Shown: positions 25,581 through 35,946 of the stretch, in pieces | How positions within the stretch are numbered: position 1 is the stretch's first letter | Layout of the letters: each line of letters starts with the position of its first letter | NCBI GenBank assembly: GCA_020721445.1 | Contig: DYMU01000009.1 | Location: 1 to 64,000, forward strand | DNA length: 64,000 nt | Origin: Gemmobacter nectariphilus | GTDB taxonomy: Bacteria; Pseudomonadota; Alphaproteobacteria; Rhodobacterales; Rhodobacteraceae | Direction of reading: 5' to 3' | The notes under the pieces: generated by a model | Database searches by the model: none | The model's input: only the letters and a program-made list of their open reading frames with translations | Told to the model about the DNA's origin: nothing | Position numbers and translations under genes: made by a program

Positions 25581-28400
25581 TCAGGCCGTGAACTTTTTGG
25601 CCTCTGCCAGCAAGGGCGACTGCTGGCTGAGGGCGAATTGGCCGCGCCGGTTGCGCTGGATCACGCCGGTGCGCAACAGGGTGCCAAAGCTGCGCAGCCC
25701 GTCTTCGCGGCTGATCTGGTCCGTTGTGGCCGATACATGGCGCATCAGTTGCGGGCGGGTAAAGCTGTCGCGACCTTCGACACAGGCGATGTAGGCGGCG
25801 GCGGCTTCCAGCAGGCTGCGCAAGTCGGTTGCGCCGATCTTCTCGGCGAATTCGGGAAACGCACTTTCGGCGTCAAAAATGTTGATGTCGCCCTCTTCGG
25901 CGGCATCGTCTGCGGCATCGTCCAGGCCAAGGCTGTCTTCCATAGCGGCGGCCGCCGCCGATGATACCGGGCGCCGGGGACGAACGGGTTGCACCACGGC
26001 CGGTTGTGGCGTGGCAACCGGGGAGGGTCGGTCGATGCGCTGCTCTGACACCAGCACCAAAGGCGCTGGCCGGTCGGCGCCGGTGGATGGTCGCACGACC
26101 CTTTCCAGATCCTCGCGGTAAGCGCCAAGTCGTTGGCTGCCGTTTGCCGCAAGCGTGTTTCCGGTCGCCTTTCGTTCGGCGATGGTGGCGGCGACGGCGG
26201 CTTTCAGATGGGCAATGGCCGATTGCCGCCGCTTGGTGTCCGGGCCCTCCATCTGGGAAGAGGCTTCCTGCATCAGCCGGTCCAGCGCGGCATCTTCGGC
26301 AAGTTCCAGACTGCGGGGCGCATTGGCCCGGGCCTGTGCCGGCGTCGGCGCGGCACTTACCATCGGGGCATCGCTTTCCAGCGCGGCAAGCTCGGCGGCC
26401 AGGGCGGCCTCGGCCTCGGGCGACAGGGCCGAACTGGCCTGCACGGTCGGGGCGGGTTGCGAGGGCGTCGCAGATGGCGGCAGGGCGGTGTCTTCGGCGG
26501 TCGTGGCAGCCGGCGCATCGCCGCGGCGGATGCGGATGACCCGTGCCCGGGCGCGTTGCAGTTTGTCGCGGCTGTCAGGCTCGGGGGCCTCGATGGCAGG
26601 TTCGTAACCGTCGGCTGCCACCTCACCCATCGCGTCGTCGCCCGATTCGGAGGTTGCGGGCGTGGGGCGCAGGCTGCGCACCGGCCGTACGGTGGTTTCG
26701 GGCATCTGCATCGCCACAGCGATCTCGTCGGCGAGCGTCGAGGCGTCTTCGGAAATCGCGCTGGCCTCGGGGGTCGGGTCTTGTTGGGCAGCCGGATTGC
26801 CCTCGGTCGCGTCTTCGGCCAGATCGGTGTCGTTCGTCAGGTTGTGCTCGGCGGTCTGTGTCCCCGGCTCTGCCGTCTTGATGCTGGCATCGGTCGGGCT
26901 TGTGACCGGCTGCGCCAGATCAACGCTGTCGTCGGCGTCGGCGGCCAGGTCTTGGTCCGGTTCCACCATCGCGCCCAGACGCGCCAGCATTGCGTCGTCC
27001 GTCATCGGGGGCACCGGGGCAGGGACTGCCTGAACCGGCGCCTGTTGTGCGGTTTCAGCTTGGGTATCGGCTGCGGCATCGACGGCTATGGCGGCCAGCA
27101 GGTCATCATCAGACGCGGTGTCGAGCGATGCGGGTTCAAAGTCATCTTCCAGAACGGGCAACGCCCCGGCCGGGCTGGCAGAAGCTTCGGGCAGCGAAGG
27201 CATGATTTCAGTGGCGACTTCGGCCACAAGATCAGTGTCAACACCGGCGTCGGGTTCGGCCTGCACCTCGGCGTGATCGTCCGACAGCCAGTCATCTTGC
27301 TCAGGCTGCACTTCCGCAGCCTGATCTTCCGGCGTCAGGTCGCCGGTTGTGACCTCGTCGGCCTCAAAGCCGATGTCTTCGGGCAACAGGTCTTCGTCTC
27401 CGACGTTCTGGACCACAAGGTCTTCGGCGGGGGCAGCGCTCGATACCGTCTCTTCAGCACCAAGATCAGTTGCAGATGTCTGGTAATGGCCGACAGCCTG
27501 ATCGGTGTCTTCGTCGACAGCGCGCTCTTGCACGATGGTGGTTTGTGCCACCGCCTGTTCGGCCACGTCTTGTGCAACCATCGCCTCTTCGGCTGCGATC
27601 TGCGGAACCGCCGGGTCTTCCGTAATGACCTCTTCGGTCACCGCCTCTTTTGTCGCAACGTGATCTGCGGGGCGGGCTTCGGCACTGTCACCCTCTGCCA
27701 ACAGCACCTCTGCCAACAGCACCTCGGGCAGCGCATCCTCGGGCAGCGCGATCATCGGCTGCGGGGCAAGGGCCTGCACTGCATCGGCGTGCTGGTCTTC
27801 GCTGTAAAGCTCGTCGTAAAGTTCTGCGCCCCGATCCTGTGGCGCGGGTGTCGGCAAGGGGGCGGCGGCGGGCTGCACGACGGGCCGCGGCACGATGGCC
27901 GCCTTGCGCAGGCGTGACAGTTTTTCAGCCACCGACTCCGCGACCGAATCGACCCCCTGATCGACCCCCTGATCGGGACCGGCCACGGCGGGTGTCGGTT
28001 TGGGCGCAACCTCGGTCCGGGCGGGCATCGAGATCCTGGGCGGGGCTTCGGCGGCAACAGGGGCGGTCTTGGCCGCGGCTTGCACCATCTTTTCAGCCGG
28101 GCGCAGGTTTTCGGCAGCGCGCACGGGTGCCGGCAAGGTCTCGGCGTCTTCGGCGCGCAGGATCACGCCATTGTCCTGAATCTTGGCCTCGACCCGGCGC
28201 TGGATCTCGCGTTCGGCAATACGGTGCAACATGGCGGCATCGGGCTGCGGCGGCTCGGCCCCGAAATAGCGATCCTCGGCAGCCAGATCGCGGAAATACT
28301 CGGCAATGGCCCGCATGGTATTGAACGGGTCTTCGAACCCTTCCAATGTGCAAGAGAAGGTTCCATACGAAACCGTAAGAATCTTACTGGCACCGTTCAT
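25581..28400 (-). CDS. Large acidic, mostly disordered protein with conserved ends
   Basis: Protein of 939 residues. The first 70 residues are folded ([43 protein letters not shown]). The last 110 are helical ([39 protein letters not shown], then [33 protein letters not shown]). In between are some 650 residues dominated by Ala, Glu, Asp, Val and Thr with low complexity, no membrane segment and no signal peptide. Similar reading frames occur in Rhodobacterales with conserved ends and variable middles as I recall; the function is not known. The C-terminal block could bind DNA or a partner. The ATG at 28400 is preferred to a TTG seven codons earlier. Confidence 0.8.
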   Translation of the reverse strand: MNGASKILTVSYGTFSCTLEGFEDPFNTMRAIAEYFRDLAAEDRYFGAEPPQPDAAMLHRIAEREIQRRVEAKIQDNGVILRAEDAETLPAPVRAAENLRPAEKMVQAAAKTAPVAAEAPPRISMPARTEVAPKPTPAVAGPDQGVDQGVDSVAESVAEKLSRLRKAAIVPRPVVQPAAAPLPTPAPQDRGAELYDELYSEDQHADAVQALAPQPMIALPEDALPEVLLAEVLLAEGDSAEARPADHVATKEAVTEEVITEDPAVPQIAAEEAMVAQDVAEQAVAQTTIVQERAVDEDTDQAVGHYQTSATDLGAEETVSSAAPAEDLVVQNVGDEDLLPEDIGFEADEVTTGDLTPEDQAAEVQPEQDDWLSDDHAEVQAEPDAGVDTDLVAEVATEIMPSLPEASASPAGALPVLEDDFEPASLDTASDDDLLAAIAVDAAADTQAETAQQAPVQAVPAPVPPMTDDAMLARLGAMVEPDQDLAADADDSVDLAQPVTSPTDASIKTAEPGTQTAEHNLTNDTDLAEDATEGNPAAQQDPTPEASAISEDASTLADEIAVAMQMPETTVRPVRSLRPTPATSESGDDAMGEVAADGYEPAIEAPEPDSRDKLQRARARVIRIRRGDAPAATTAEDTALPPSATPSQPAPTVQASSALSPEAEAALAAELAALESDAPMVSAAPTPAQARANAPRSLELAEDAALDRLMQEASSQMEGPDTKRRQSAIAHLKAAVAATIAERKATGNTLAANGSQRLGAYREDLERVVRPSTGADRPAPLVLVSEQRIDRPSPVATPQPAVVQPVRPRRPVSSAAAAAMEDSLGLDDAADDAAEEGDINIFDAESAFPEFAEKIGATDLRSLLEAAAAYIACVEGRDSFTRPQLMRHVSATTDQISREDGLRSFGTLLRTGVIQRNRRGQFALSQQSPLLAEAKKFTA

Positions 28401-28540
28401 GGGATGCTCGCTTTCTGCCAAACTCGATATGTCTTATTCATCCAGCACCTGTTCGAATCCATGGACAGATCAGGGTCATTTGAAGGATTGATTGTGGCCC
28501 ACCCCCCAATGCTCCGCCGCAATTGAAGGACAGTATCCAC

Positions 28541-29203
28541 ATGAATCAGGTGATTGTGCAATCCTCGGGCGGGATCACGCTTGTGGGAGGCGGGCCTGTT
28601 CCGGCCACATTGTTTCGAATTGCGATCCAACGCGCGCCGCGTGTCGTGGCCGCCGACGGCGGCGCGGACCGCTGTCTTGCCCGGGGCGTGATGCCCGAGG
28701 CGGTGGTGGGTGACATGGATTCGATCTCGGCTAAGGCGCGTGCAGCACTGGGGACGGATCGTCTGCACCCGATCGCCGAACAGGATTCGACCGATTTTGA
28801 CAAGGCAATGCGGTCGCTGGTGGCCCCGTTCGTGATCGGTCTGGGCTTTCTGGGCGCGCGGGTCGACCATGAATTGTCGGTGTTCAATGCGCTGGTGCGC
28901 AGCCCGGCGGTCTGCATCCTGCTGGGCGCGCAGGATGTGGTGTTTCACCTGCCCGCGCGGTTTGAAATCGACCTGCGGCGCGGTGATCGCTTCAGCCTGT
29001 TCCCGCTGATGCCGATGACGGCGCAAGGCGATGGGTTGCACTGGCCATTGGACGGCATCGCCTTTGCACCGGGCGGCCGGGTCGGCACTTCGAACCGCGT
29101 CAGCAAGGGCCGGGTGCGGCTGGCGCTCTCGGGGCCGGGAATGCTGTGCATCTTGCCAAAAAACCGGCTTGACGCGGTGCTTCAGGCGCTGACGCCGGGC
29201 TGA
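28541..29203 (+). CDS. thiN: Thiamine diphosphokinase
   Basis: Pyrophosphorylates thiamine to the cofactor thiamine diphosphate. 220 residues. AADGGADRCLARGVMPEAVVGDMDSI is the catalytic acidic loop. QDSTDFDKAMR and LGARVDHELSVFNAL follow as in bacterial ThiN enzymes. The ATG at 28541 follows AAGGACAG. It runs opposite to the large acidic protein across a 140-bp divergent promoter region. Confidence 0.92.
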   Translation: MNQVIVQSSGGITLVGGGPVPATLFRIAIQRAPRVVAADGGADRCLARGVMPEAVVGDMDSISAKARAALGTDRLHPIAEQDSTDFDKAMRSLVAPFVIGLGFLGARVDHELSVFNALVRSPAVCILLGAQDVVFHLPARFEIDLRRGDRFSLFPLMPMTAQGDGLHWPLDGIAFAPGGRVGTSNRVSKGRVRLALSGPGMLCILPKNRLDAVLQALTPG

Positions 29204-30099
29204 CGCCGTGCAACGATCCGCTCGCGGTAGATGATATACAGCCCCGATGCGGTGATGACGGCAATGCCTGCCCATGTCAGCGCATTGGGAAAATCGCCAA
29301 AGATCCAGTAGCCAAGCGCCACGGCGGCGACGATTTCCAGATAGTGCAGCGGCGCCAGCGTGGCCGAGGGCGCGAATTTCAACGCATAGGTCATGCACAT
29401 ATGGCTGAGCGCGGCCCAGAAGCCGACGCCAAACAGCCAAAGCCACGCATGGCCTTGCGGCATCACCGGGTCAAAATCAGCCAAAGCTGTGCCCTCGGCC
29501 AGAACCATCACCGGCAGGCACATCACAACCCCGGTCCATGAGGTGTGGAACTGCATCGCCACCGGGTGCATGAACCCCGGCACCTGCCGGGTGGACAGCA
29601 TGTAGAAGGCAAAGAAGAATGCCGTGCCCAGCGGCCACAGCGCCACCAGACCGAAGGCCGCCAGCGAGGGCTGGATCACCAAAAGCGCGCCGGCAAATCC
29701 CACGACCGAGGCCGCAATCCGGCGTGGCCCAACCTCGTCGCGAAACAGCACGCGGCCCAGGATCAGCAGGATGAACGGCTCGACAAAGGCAATGGCCAGC
29801 GCATCGGCAACCGGCATCACCGAAATCGCGGCAACAAAACTGAAGGTCGACAGGATCAGAAACAGTGCGCGCAGGCTGATCAGCCCCAGCGCGCGCGGGG
29901 TCAGATGCAGCGTGATGCCCATCGCCAGAATTATCGGCAACATCAGCCCACCTTGCACCACAAAGCGGGCGGTCACGATCTGCGCCACCGGAATGCTGGC
30001 CGAGGCCAGCTTGGCCGACACGTCCAGCAGTGGCGCCAGCACGCAAAAGGCAAGCATCAGCACAACGCCGGGAAGGATGCGGTCAGGGGCACGGGTCAT
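29182..30099 (-). CDS. DMT superfamily (EamA) transporter
   Basis: Inner-membrane protein of about 305 residues with ten hydrophobic helices and two EamA halves. The substrate is not predictable. The ATG at 30099 is favoured; an upstream start at 30168 adds unconserved residues. Its 3' end overlaps thiN by 22 bases in convergent orientation. Confidence 0.88.
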   Translation of the reverse strand: MTRAPDRILPGVVLMLAFCVLAPLLDVSAKLASASIPVAQIVTARFVVQGGLMLPIILAMGITLHLTPRALGLISLRALFLILSTFSFVAAISVMPVADALAIAFVEPFILLILGRVLFRDEVGPRRIAASVVGFAGALLVIQPSLAAFGLVALWPLGTAFFFAFYMLSTRQVPGFMHPVAMQFHTSWTGVVMCLPVMVLAEGTALADFDPVMPQGHAWLWLFGVGFWAALSHMCMTYALKFAPSATLAPLHYLEIVAAVALGYWIFGDFPNALTWAGIAVITASGLYIIYRERIVARRQPGVSA

Positions 30100-30241
30100 G
30101 GCCACAGGGCTAAAGACCGCGTTGGCCTGCGTCCATCGCAAAAACGAGCCCGGGGCGCGCGGGTTCACTTCCCGCTGGCCTTGCCCAGGCCCCCCTGCCT
30201 ATCCTAGCCTGCGGCTTGAGCAACGCGGTCGAGGTGGTCTG

Positions 30242-30880
30242 GTGCTGGTCCTGAGAAAAGCAAAGCTGGTGTTTCTGGCCAACCCGAAAACCGCCACGCA
30301 ATCATTGCGCGCGATGCTGGCGCCCTATGCCAAGGCCACCCCGGACGAGACCGGCGACAAGCATATCAACGCCCAGATCTACGGTCGCAAATGGGCCCGC
30401 CGGGTTGCGGCCCGGATCGGGGCGGAACCTGAAACATTCGCCGTGATGCGTGAGCCGCTGGACCATCTGGGAAGCTGGTACCGGTATCGCCAGCGCGACG
30501 CGCTGCGCGGCCATGAAAACTCGACCCATGGCCTGGGCTTTGCGGCCTTCGTCGAGGCCCGCCTGTCAGACGACCCGCCGCCCTTTGCCCGGATCGGGCG
30601 GCAGGACCGCTTTCTTGGCTTTCTCGACAGCGGCCCGCCGGTCACCCACATCTTCGACTACGCCCAACTGAACCTGCTGATCCGCTTTCTGTCAGACCGG
30701 CTTGGTGTGGCGATGCGGCTGCCACACCGCAACGCCTCGCCCGGCGCAGCACCACAGGCGTTGGCACTGCCCGATGATCTGGCGGCCCGGCTGCGCGCAC
30801 TGCATGCCGCAGAATTCGCGCTTTATGACCGGGTGCGGCAAGCGGGCCGGCTGCATACACCGCTTGGCGCGGAAATCTGA
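30242..30880 (+). CDS. Sulfotransferase-like protein
   Basis: About 212 residues, starting with GTG 30242 (GAGGTGG upstream). KLVFLANPKTATQSLRAML resembles the PAPS 5'-phosphosulfate loop, and FAVMREPLDHLGSWYRYRQRD is the 3'-phosphate motif of sulfotransferases. The acceptor is unknown. It may act on a surface carbohydrate. It is followed by a copy of the dispersed terminator-like motif. Confidence 0.75.
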   Translation: MLVLRKAKLVFLANPKTATQSLRAMLAPYAKATPDETGDKHINAQIYGRKWARRVAARIGAEPETFAVMREPLDHLGSWYRYRQRDALRGHENSTHGLGFAAFVEARLSDDPPPFARIGRQDRFLGFLDSGPPVTHIFDYAQLNLLIRFLSDRLGVAMRLPHRNASPGAAPQALALPDDLAARLRALHAAEFALYDRVRQAGRLHTPLGAEI

Positions 30881-30893
30881 GCCACAAGGCCAA

Positions 30894-30956
30894 GGGGCTC
30901 CGCCCCTCGGCGCGTGCCGCGCCTCACCCCGGGGTATTTTTCGCCAAGAGGAAAAC
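30894..30956 (+). repeat. Dispersed intergenic motif, copy 2 (after the plus-strand gene)
   Basis: GGGGCTCCGCCCC hairpin, GC-rich spacer, then GGGGTATTTTTCGCCAAGAG and GAAAA. It faces copy 3 across ten bases, so each convergent gene has one in sense orientation at its 3' end. Confidence 0.6.
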
Positions 30957-30963
30957 CCGGCCC

Positions 30964-30998
30964 ATTCCTCTTGGCCCAAATACCCCCGCGCGGAGCGC
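30964..30998 (-). repeat. Dispersed intergenic motif, copy 3 (after sdaA)
   Basis: On the minus strand GCGCTCCGCGCG precedes GGGTATTTGGGCCAAGAGGAA. It is sense-oriented downstream of sdaA. Its core differs little from copies 2 and 4. Confidence 0.6.
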
Positions 30999-31025
30999 AT
31001 CCGACACTGGCACCGGCGGCATGCG

Positions 31026-32405
31026 TCAGCAATTGGGCACGTTCACCGCCAGGCCGCCAAGCGCGGTTTCCTTGTATTTCTCGTGCATGTCGCGTCCGGT
31101 CTGGCGCATGGTCTCGATACAGGCGTCAAGGCTGACCAGATGTTGCCCGTCGCCGCGCAGCGACAGGCTGGCGGCCGAGACCGCCTTGATCGCGCCAAGG
31201 CCGTTCCTTTCGATGCAGGGCACCTGCACCAGCCCCTTGACCGGATCGCAGGTCATGCCAAGGTGATGCTCCAGCGCGATTTCGGCGGCGTTTTCCACCT
31301 GCTCGGGGGTGCCGCCCAGCACGGCGCACAGGCCTGCGGCGGCCATTGCGGCGGCGCTGCCGACCTCGGCCTGACAGCCGCATTCGGCACCCGAGATGCT
31401 GGCGTTGTGCTTGCACAGGCCGCCGATGGCGGCGGCGGTCAGCAGGAATTCGGCCAGGCGCGCCGGGGTGGCGCCGGGCACATGGTCCAGCCAGTAGCGG
31501 ATCACCCCAGGCACCACACCCGCGGCGCCATTGGTGGGGGCGGTGACCACCTGGCCCCCGGCCGCGTTTTCCTCATTCACCGCCATGGCATAAAGCGCCA
31601 TCCAGTCGTTGATGGTGTGCGGGGCGGTGATGTTCAGGCCGCGTTCGGCCAGCAGCTGGTCATGAATGCCCTTGGCCCGCCGGCGCACCCGTAACCCACC
31701 CGGAAGGATGCCTTCGGCGGCCATGCCGCGGTCAATGCAGGCGCGCATCACCTGCCACAGCCGGGCGATGCGGCGGTCCAGGTCGTCCGGGGTGCGAAAA
31801 CGCAGCTCATTGGCGCGTTTCATTGCCGCAATCGACAGGCCCGAGGCGCGGGCCATGGCCAGCATTTCGGCGGCGGTCTCAAACGGATAGGGCACGTCGG
31901 CGCGCGGCGGCTTGGGGCCGCTGGTGCTGTCGGCCAGTTCCCGCGCGGTCAGCACAAAGCCGCCGCCGATGGAATAATAGGTTTCTTCCAGGATCACGTC
32001 TCCCTGCGCATCGGTGGCGCGCAGGATCATGCCATTGGCGTGGCCGGGCAGGGCGGGGCCATAGTCGAAGATCAGGTCACGCTCGGGATCAAACCGCAGC
32101 ACGCCAAGGCCGGGGGGCGAGAGCTGGCGCTGCAGGCGGATGTCGTGCAGGGCGGCTTCGGCACGTGCCGCGTCATAGCTGTCTGGCGCAAAGCCGGCCA
32201 GCCCCAGAATGGTGGCGCGGTCGGTGGCATGGCCCAAGCCGGTAAAGGCCAGACTGCCATGCAGCGACGCGCGCAGCCCATGCGCATGAAACGGCGAGGT
32301 GCGCAGCCGGTCAAGGAACCGGGCGGCGGCCAGCATCGGCCCCATGGTGTGGCTGGACGACGGGCCTATCCCGACCTTGAACATGTCAAACACCGAAAGG
32401 AACAT
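31026..32405 (-). CDS. sdaA: L-serine ammonia-lyase (single-chain, iron-sulfur)
   Basis: Deaminates L-serine to pyruvate. 459 residues. It starts [23 protein letters not shown], the SdaA signature. The iron-sulfur cysteines are in [29 protein letters not shown] and near [19 protein letters not shown] normal complete enzyme. Confidence 0.96.
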   Translation of the reverse strand: MFLSVFDMFKVGIGPSSSHTMGPMLAAARFLDRLRTSPFHAHGLRASLHGSLAFTGLGHATDRATILGLAGFAPDSYDAARAEAALHDIRLQRQLSPPGLGVLRFDPERDLIFDYGPALPGHANGMILRATDAQGDVILEETYYSIGGGFVLTARELADSTSGPKPPRADVPYPFETAAEMLAMARASGLSIAAMKRANELRFRTPDDLDRRIARLWQVMRACIDRGMAAEGILPGGLRVRRRAKGIHDQLLAERGLNITAPHTINDWMALYAMAVNEENAAGGQVVTAPTNGAAGVVPGVIRYWLDHVPGATPARLAEFLLTAAAIGGLCKHNASISGAECGCQAEVGSAAAMAAAGLCAVLGGTPEQVENAAEIALEHHLGMTCDPVKGLVQVPCIERNGLGAIKAVSAASLSLRGDGQHLVSLDACIETMRQTGRDMHEKYKETALGGLAVNVPNC

Positions 32406-32594
32406 GCAGCCGCCCTTTGATCCGCTCTCACCGTGCTAGAACCGACACGCCCGAAAGGCACGTCCGAAAATGACGGGCGCTGTGCCTAAAACGCGCGGTG
32501 CCGCCGTCGTTAAGCAATTGAGGGGGGATGTCGGGCAAAATCCAGCCCCTGTGGCAAGCCGCAAGCCGGGTCGGCGGGCTGCCGGGAATGGAAG

Positions 32595-33602
32595 ATGCAG
32601 TTTACCTTCAACGCCTTCGGGACCAACATGTTCACCTTCGTGGGGCCCGATCCGTTCAGCAGCGATGCGTCGCGCAACAGTGCCGCAATGGGGGTCACGA
32701 CGTTGACCCTGCACGAAGATGCCCGGTCAAGCACGGTCGTCATGCAAGACAACGACACCAACCTGCATGATGGCGACACCGATCAGGACCTGGTGCAGCC
32801 GATCCAGATCAATGGCCAAAGCTATGGTTCGGGCACCGATGTCGAGATTGAATACAGCTATATCCTGATGCCGGTCGGGTCGTCCACCCCCGCCGATGCG
32901 GTGACGATCTATGTGCTGGAGTTCAACGGCGCGGTGCAGGGTGTGACCATGGTGGGGACCATGCAGCGCGGTGTGCCTTACAAGATTCTGGTCGAGGGCA
33001 GTGACAACCCCGCGGTGTCCTATGACCAGCTGCCGATCTGTTTTCGGCGGGGCACCCGACTGGTGACGCCGCAAGGCTTGCGCCCGGTGCAGGATCTGCG
33101 CGAGGGCGACCGGGTGCAGACCGCCGACCATGGCTGGCAGCCGGTCGCTTGGGTGCTGGCCGAGCGGATGCCGGGCCTTGGGCGAAAGGCCCCGGTTCGC
33201 GTGGCGGCGGGGGCAATGGGCAATGGCCAGACGGTGACGGTGTCGCCACAGCATCGGCTGTTGCTGCCAAGGGCGCTGATGCCGGGCGATGAAGGGCTGG
33301 TGCCCGCCAAGGCACTGGTCGGTTGGCCGGGGGTGTCGCGGGCACCCGAACCCGTGGTGGAATGGTGGCATCTTCTGCTGGACCGGCATGAGGTGATCTT
33401 TGCCGAAGGTCTTGCCGCCGAAAGCCTGCTGCCGGGGCCGCGGGTCTGGCGCGGGTTGCAGCCCTTTGCGCGGGTCTCGCTGGCGCGGGTCTGGCAGGCG
33501 GACAGGGTGATGCAACCGGCACGACGGTTGATAAGGCCGGGCCGGTTTGCCCGGCTTGGCCTGCGACATGCGTGCAATTGCCCCTCGCGCGCGGGCGCAT
33601 GA
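32595..33602 (+). CDS. Hint-domain (intein-like) protein
   Basis: Protein of 335 residues. The N-terminal 150 residues are beta-rich and unlike known domains. The Hint domain begins at ICFRRGTRLVTPQGLRPVQDLREGDRVQTADHG (Cys at about 150) with the block VSPQHRLLLP and the end part LLDRHEVIFAEGLAAESLLPG. Hint domains cleave or splice peptide bonds. In Rhodobacterales such proteins are common as secreted or surface proteins of unknown role. There is no N-terminal signal peptide; secretion could be type I. No extein follows, so cleavage and not splicing is expected. Confidence 0.85.
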   Translation: MQFTFNAFGTNMFTFVGPDPFSSDASRNSAAMGVTTLTLHEDARSSTVVMQDNDTNLHDGDTDQDLVQPIQINGQSYGSGTDVEIEYSYILMPVGSSTPADAVTIYVLEFNGAVQGVTMVGTMQRGVPYKILVEGSDNPAVSYDQLPICFRRGTRLVTPQGLRPVQDLREGDRVQTADHGWQPVAWVLAERMPGLGRKAPVRVAAGAMGNGQTVTVSPQHRLLLPRALMPGDEGLVPAKALVGWPGVSRAPEPVVEWWHLLLDRHEVIFAEGLAAESLLPGPRVWRGLQPFARVSLARVWQADRVMQPARRLIRPGRFARLGLRHACNCPSRAGA

Positions 33603-33641
33603 GTGCCTATAACCTTGCTAAAGTTGCCAAGGAGGATGCAG

Positions 33642-34427
33642 ATGCCCGCCGACCTTTCGCCGATTGACAAGGCCAAGTTTCTGGCCGCCAAACGTGCAAC
33701 CGATTTTGTCGAGGACGGCATGAAGCTGGGCCTTGGCACCGGATCGACCGCCGCCTGGATGGTGCGCTGTCTGGCCGAGCGGATCAGGGAAGAGGGTCTG
33801 CGCGTGGTGGGGGTTCCGACCTCCAGCCGCACGGCACAACTGGCCGTGCAACTGGGGGTGCCGATCACCACGCTGGATGAGGCGAAATGGCTGGACCTGA
33901 CGATTGACGGCGCGGACGAGTTTGACGGCAACCTGAACCTGATCAAGGGCGGCGGGGCGGCGCTGTTGCAAGAAAAGATCGTGGCCACCGCGTCGGACCA
34001 GATGATCGTGATCGCCGATGCCGCCAAGGATGTGGCGCATCTGGGGGCGTTTCCCCTGCCGATCGAGGTGATCCCGTTTGGCTGGCAGACCACCAAGGCG
34101 CTGGTGGAAGAAACCCTGGTGTCGATGGATGTTCTGAACCGCGATGTGACCTTGCGGATGAACGGGGCAGCACCGCTGATCACCGACGAGTCGAACTACA
34201 TCCTTGATCTGCACCTCAAGCGGATCGGCAACCCCCGGCAGTTGGCGCTGGTGCTGAACCAGATCCCCGGCGTGGTGGAAAATGGGCTGTTCATCGACAT
34301 TTGCGACATCGTGGTGATCGGCCATGCCGATGGCCGGGTGACGGTGCGCGACATCAACTCGGGTGAGGTCGAGGAAGAGCGGATCGAATTCGTGCCAAGC
34401 GACAATGTGTTTGCGGATCTGGACTGA
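33642..34427 (+). CDS. rpiA: Ribose-5-phosphate isomerase A
   Basis: Interconverts ribose 5-phosphate and ribulose 5-phosphate. 261 residues. LGLGTGSTAAWMV, the GADEFDGNLNLIKGGGAAL segment and the catalytic region (EKIVATASDQMIVIAD) fit the family. AAGGAGG lies six bases before the ATG at 33642. It overlaps the start of gor (TGATG). Confidence 0.97.
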   Translation: MPADLSPIDKAKFLAAKRATDFVEDGMKLGLGTGSTAAWMVRCLAERIREEGLRVVGVPTSSRTAQLAVQLGVPITTLDEAKWLDLTIDGADEFDGNLNLIKGGGAALLQEKIVATASDQMIVIADAAKDVAHLGAFPLPIEVIPFGWQTTKALVEETLVSMDVLNRDVTLRMNGAAPLITDESNYILDLHLKRIGNPRQLALVLNQIPGVVENGLFIDICDIVVIGHADGRVTVRDINSGEVEEERIEFVPSDNVFADLD

Positions 34428-35863
34428 TGGGGTTTGACGTTGATCTTTTCGTGATCGGTGGCGGCTCTGGCGGTGTGCGCGCGGCGCGGATGGCGGCGGC
34501 CACCGGGGCAAAGGTGGCCCTGGCCGAAGACAGCCGTCTGGGCGGCACCTGTGTCATCCGGGGCTGTGTGCCGAAAAAGCTGATGGTGTTTGCGTCAAGT
34601 TTTCGCGAAATGCCGGCCGAGGCGCGGGCCTATGGCTGGGACATTGCCGATGGCAGCTTTGATTGGCCCATGTTCCGGGCCAAACTGCATGCCGAGCTTG
34701 ACCGGCTGGAAGATGTGTATCGCCGACTGCTGGAAGGCTCGGGCGTCGCGGTGCATGACGCGCGGGCCCGGCTGGCCGATGCCCATACGGTAGAGTTGAC
34801 CAGTGGCGCGCGGATCACGGCCAAACACATTCTGGTGGCAACCGGCGGGCGGCCCGAGCGGCCTGACCTGCCGAACGCGCAGCTTGGGCTGGTGTCGGAC
34901 GATCTGTTCGTGCTGGAAGACCTGCCGCAGTCGATGCTGATCGTGGGGGGCGGCTATATCGCGTGCGAGATGGCCTGCATCCTGACCGGGCTTGGGGTGA
35001 AGGTCACGCAATACTATCGCGGTGCGCAAATCCTGCGCGGCTTTGACGATGAGGCGCGCGGTCTGGTGGCCGAGGCGATGAAGGATCAGGGCATTGATCT
35101 GCACCTTGGCACCAACATCGTGGAAATGGCCGAAGCGGCGGCGATGGCCGGGCAGGGCGACCACATGGGGGCCAGCGCGGCCGCGTCTTCGGCGCTTTTG
35201 CCCAGCGGCGGCCAGCGCGGCTGCCCGGTCTGGGTCAAGGCCACGAACGGCCATGAACAGGTGTTTGACGCGGTGCTGTTTGCCACCGGTCGCCGCCCGA
35301 ACAGCGATAACATCGGGCTTGAAGATATTGGCGTAAGCATCGGGCGTCGCGGGGAAATTAGCGTTGACAGCTTCAGCCAGACCGCGGTGCCTTCGGTCTA
35401 TGCGATCGGCGATGTGACCGACCGGGTAAACCTGACCCCGGTCGCGATTCGCGAAGGCATGGCCTTTGTGCGCACGGTGTTCGAAGGCCAGCCCACGCCG
35501 GTGGATCATGACCTGATCGCCAGCGCCGTGTTCACCCAGCCCGAAATGGGCACCATTGGCCTGACCGAGGAAGCCGCGCGCGAGCAAGAGCCGATCGAGG
35601 TCTATTGCACCTCGTTCCGGCCGATGCGCAGCGCCTTTGCCGGCACCCAAAGCCGGGTGCTGATGAAGCTGATCGTCAGCGTGGCCACACGCCGCGTGCT
35701 GGGCTGCCATATTGTCGCACCCGAGGCTGGCGAGATGATCCAGCTTGCCGCGATTGCGATCAAGATGGGGGCGACCAAGGAAGATTTCGACCGCACGGTT
35801 GCGGTTCACCCGACCATGGCAGAAGAACTGGTCACGATGCGCACCCCTACGCGCACGGCATGA
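34427..35863 (+). CDS. gor: Glutathione-disulfide reductase
   Basis: FAD-dependent NADPH reductase of oxidised glutathione. 478 residues. FAD loop GGGSGGVRAARMAA, redox pair GGTCVIRGCVPKK, NADPH-binding region IVGGGYIACEMACILTGLG, FAD motif YAIGDVT and the C-terminal VAVHPTMAEE with the active-site histidine. Residues around 240-275 contain a low-complexity alanine/serine insertion before the VLFATGRRPN motif that I do not expect in most relatives. It is translationally coupled to rpiA. Confidence 0.95.
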   Translation: MGFDVDLFVIGGGSGGVRAARMAAATGAKVALAEDSRLGGTCVIRGCVPKKLMVFASSFREMPAEARAYGWDIADGSFDWPMFRAKLHAELDRLEDVYRRLLEGSGVAVHDARARLADAHTVELTSGARITAKHILVATGGRPERPDLPNAQLGLVSDDLFVLEDLPQSMLIVGGGYIACEMACILTGLGVKVTQYYRGAQILRGFDDEARGLVAEAMKDQGIDLHLGTNIVEMAEAAAMAGQGDHMGASAAASSALLPSGGQRGCPVWVKATNGHEQVFDAVLFATGRRPNSDNIGLEDIGVSIGRRGEISVDSFSQTAVPSVYAIGDVTDRVNLTPVAIREGMAFVRTVFEGQPTPVDHDLIASAVFTQPEMGTIGLTEEAAREQEPIEVYCTSFRPMRSAFAGTQSRVLMKLIVSVATRRVLGCHIVAPEAGEMIQLAAIAIKMGATKEDFDRTVAVHPTMAEELVTMRTPTRTA

Positions 35864-35946
35864 CATCAGACACGACACGGGATTGCTTGATTTTCCCGCC
35901 AAAGTGACCAGTTAAAGGCAAAGCAAAACAAGAAGGGTTTCGACGG

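Noticed and set aside
26133-27917. Plus-strand open frame of 594 codons rich in Gly, Arg and Val
   Set aside because: Antisense shadow of the acidic protein. The repeats mirror its alanine/glutamate codons.
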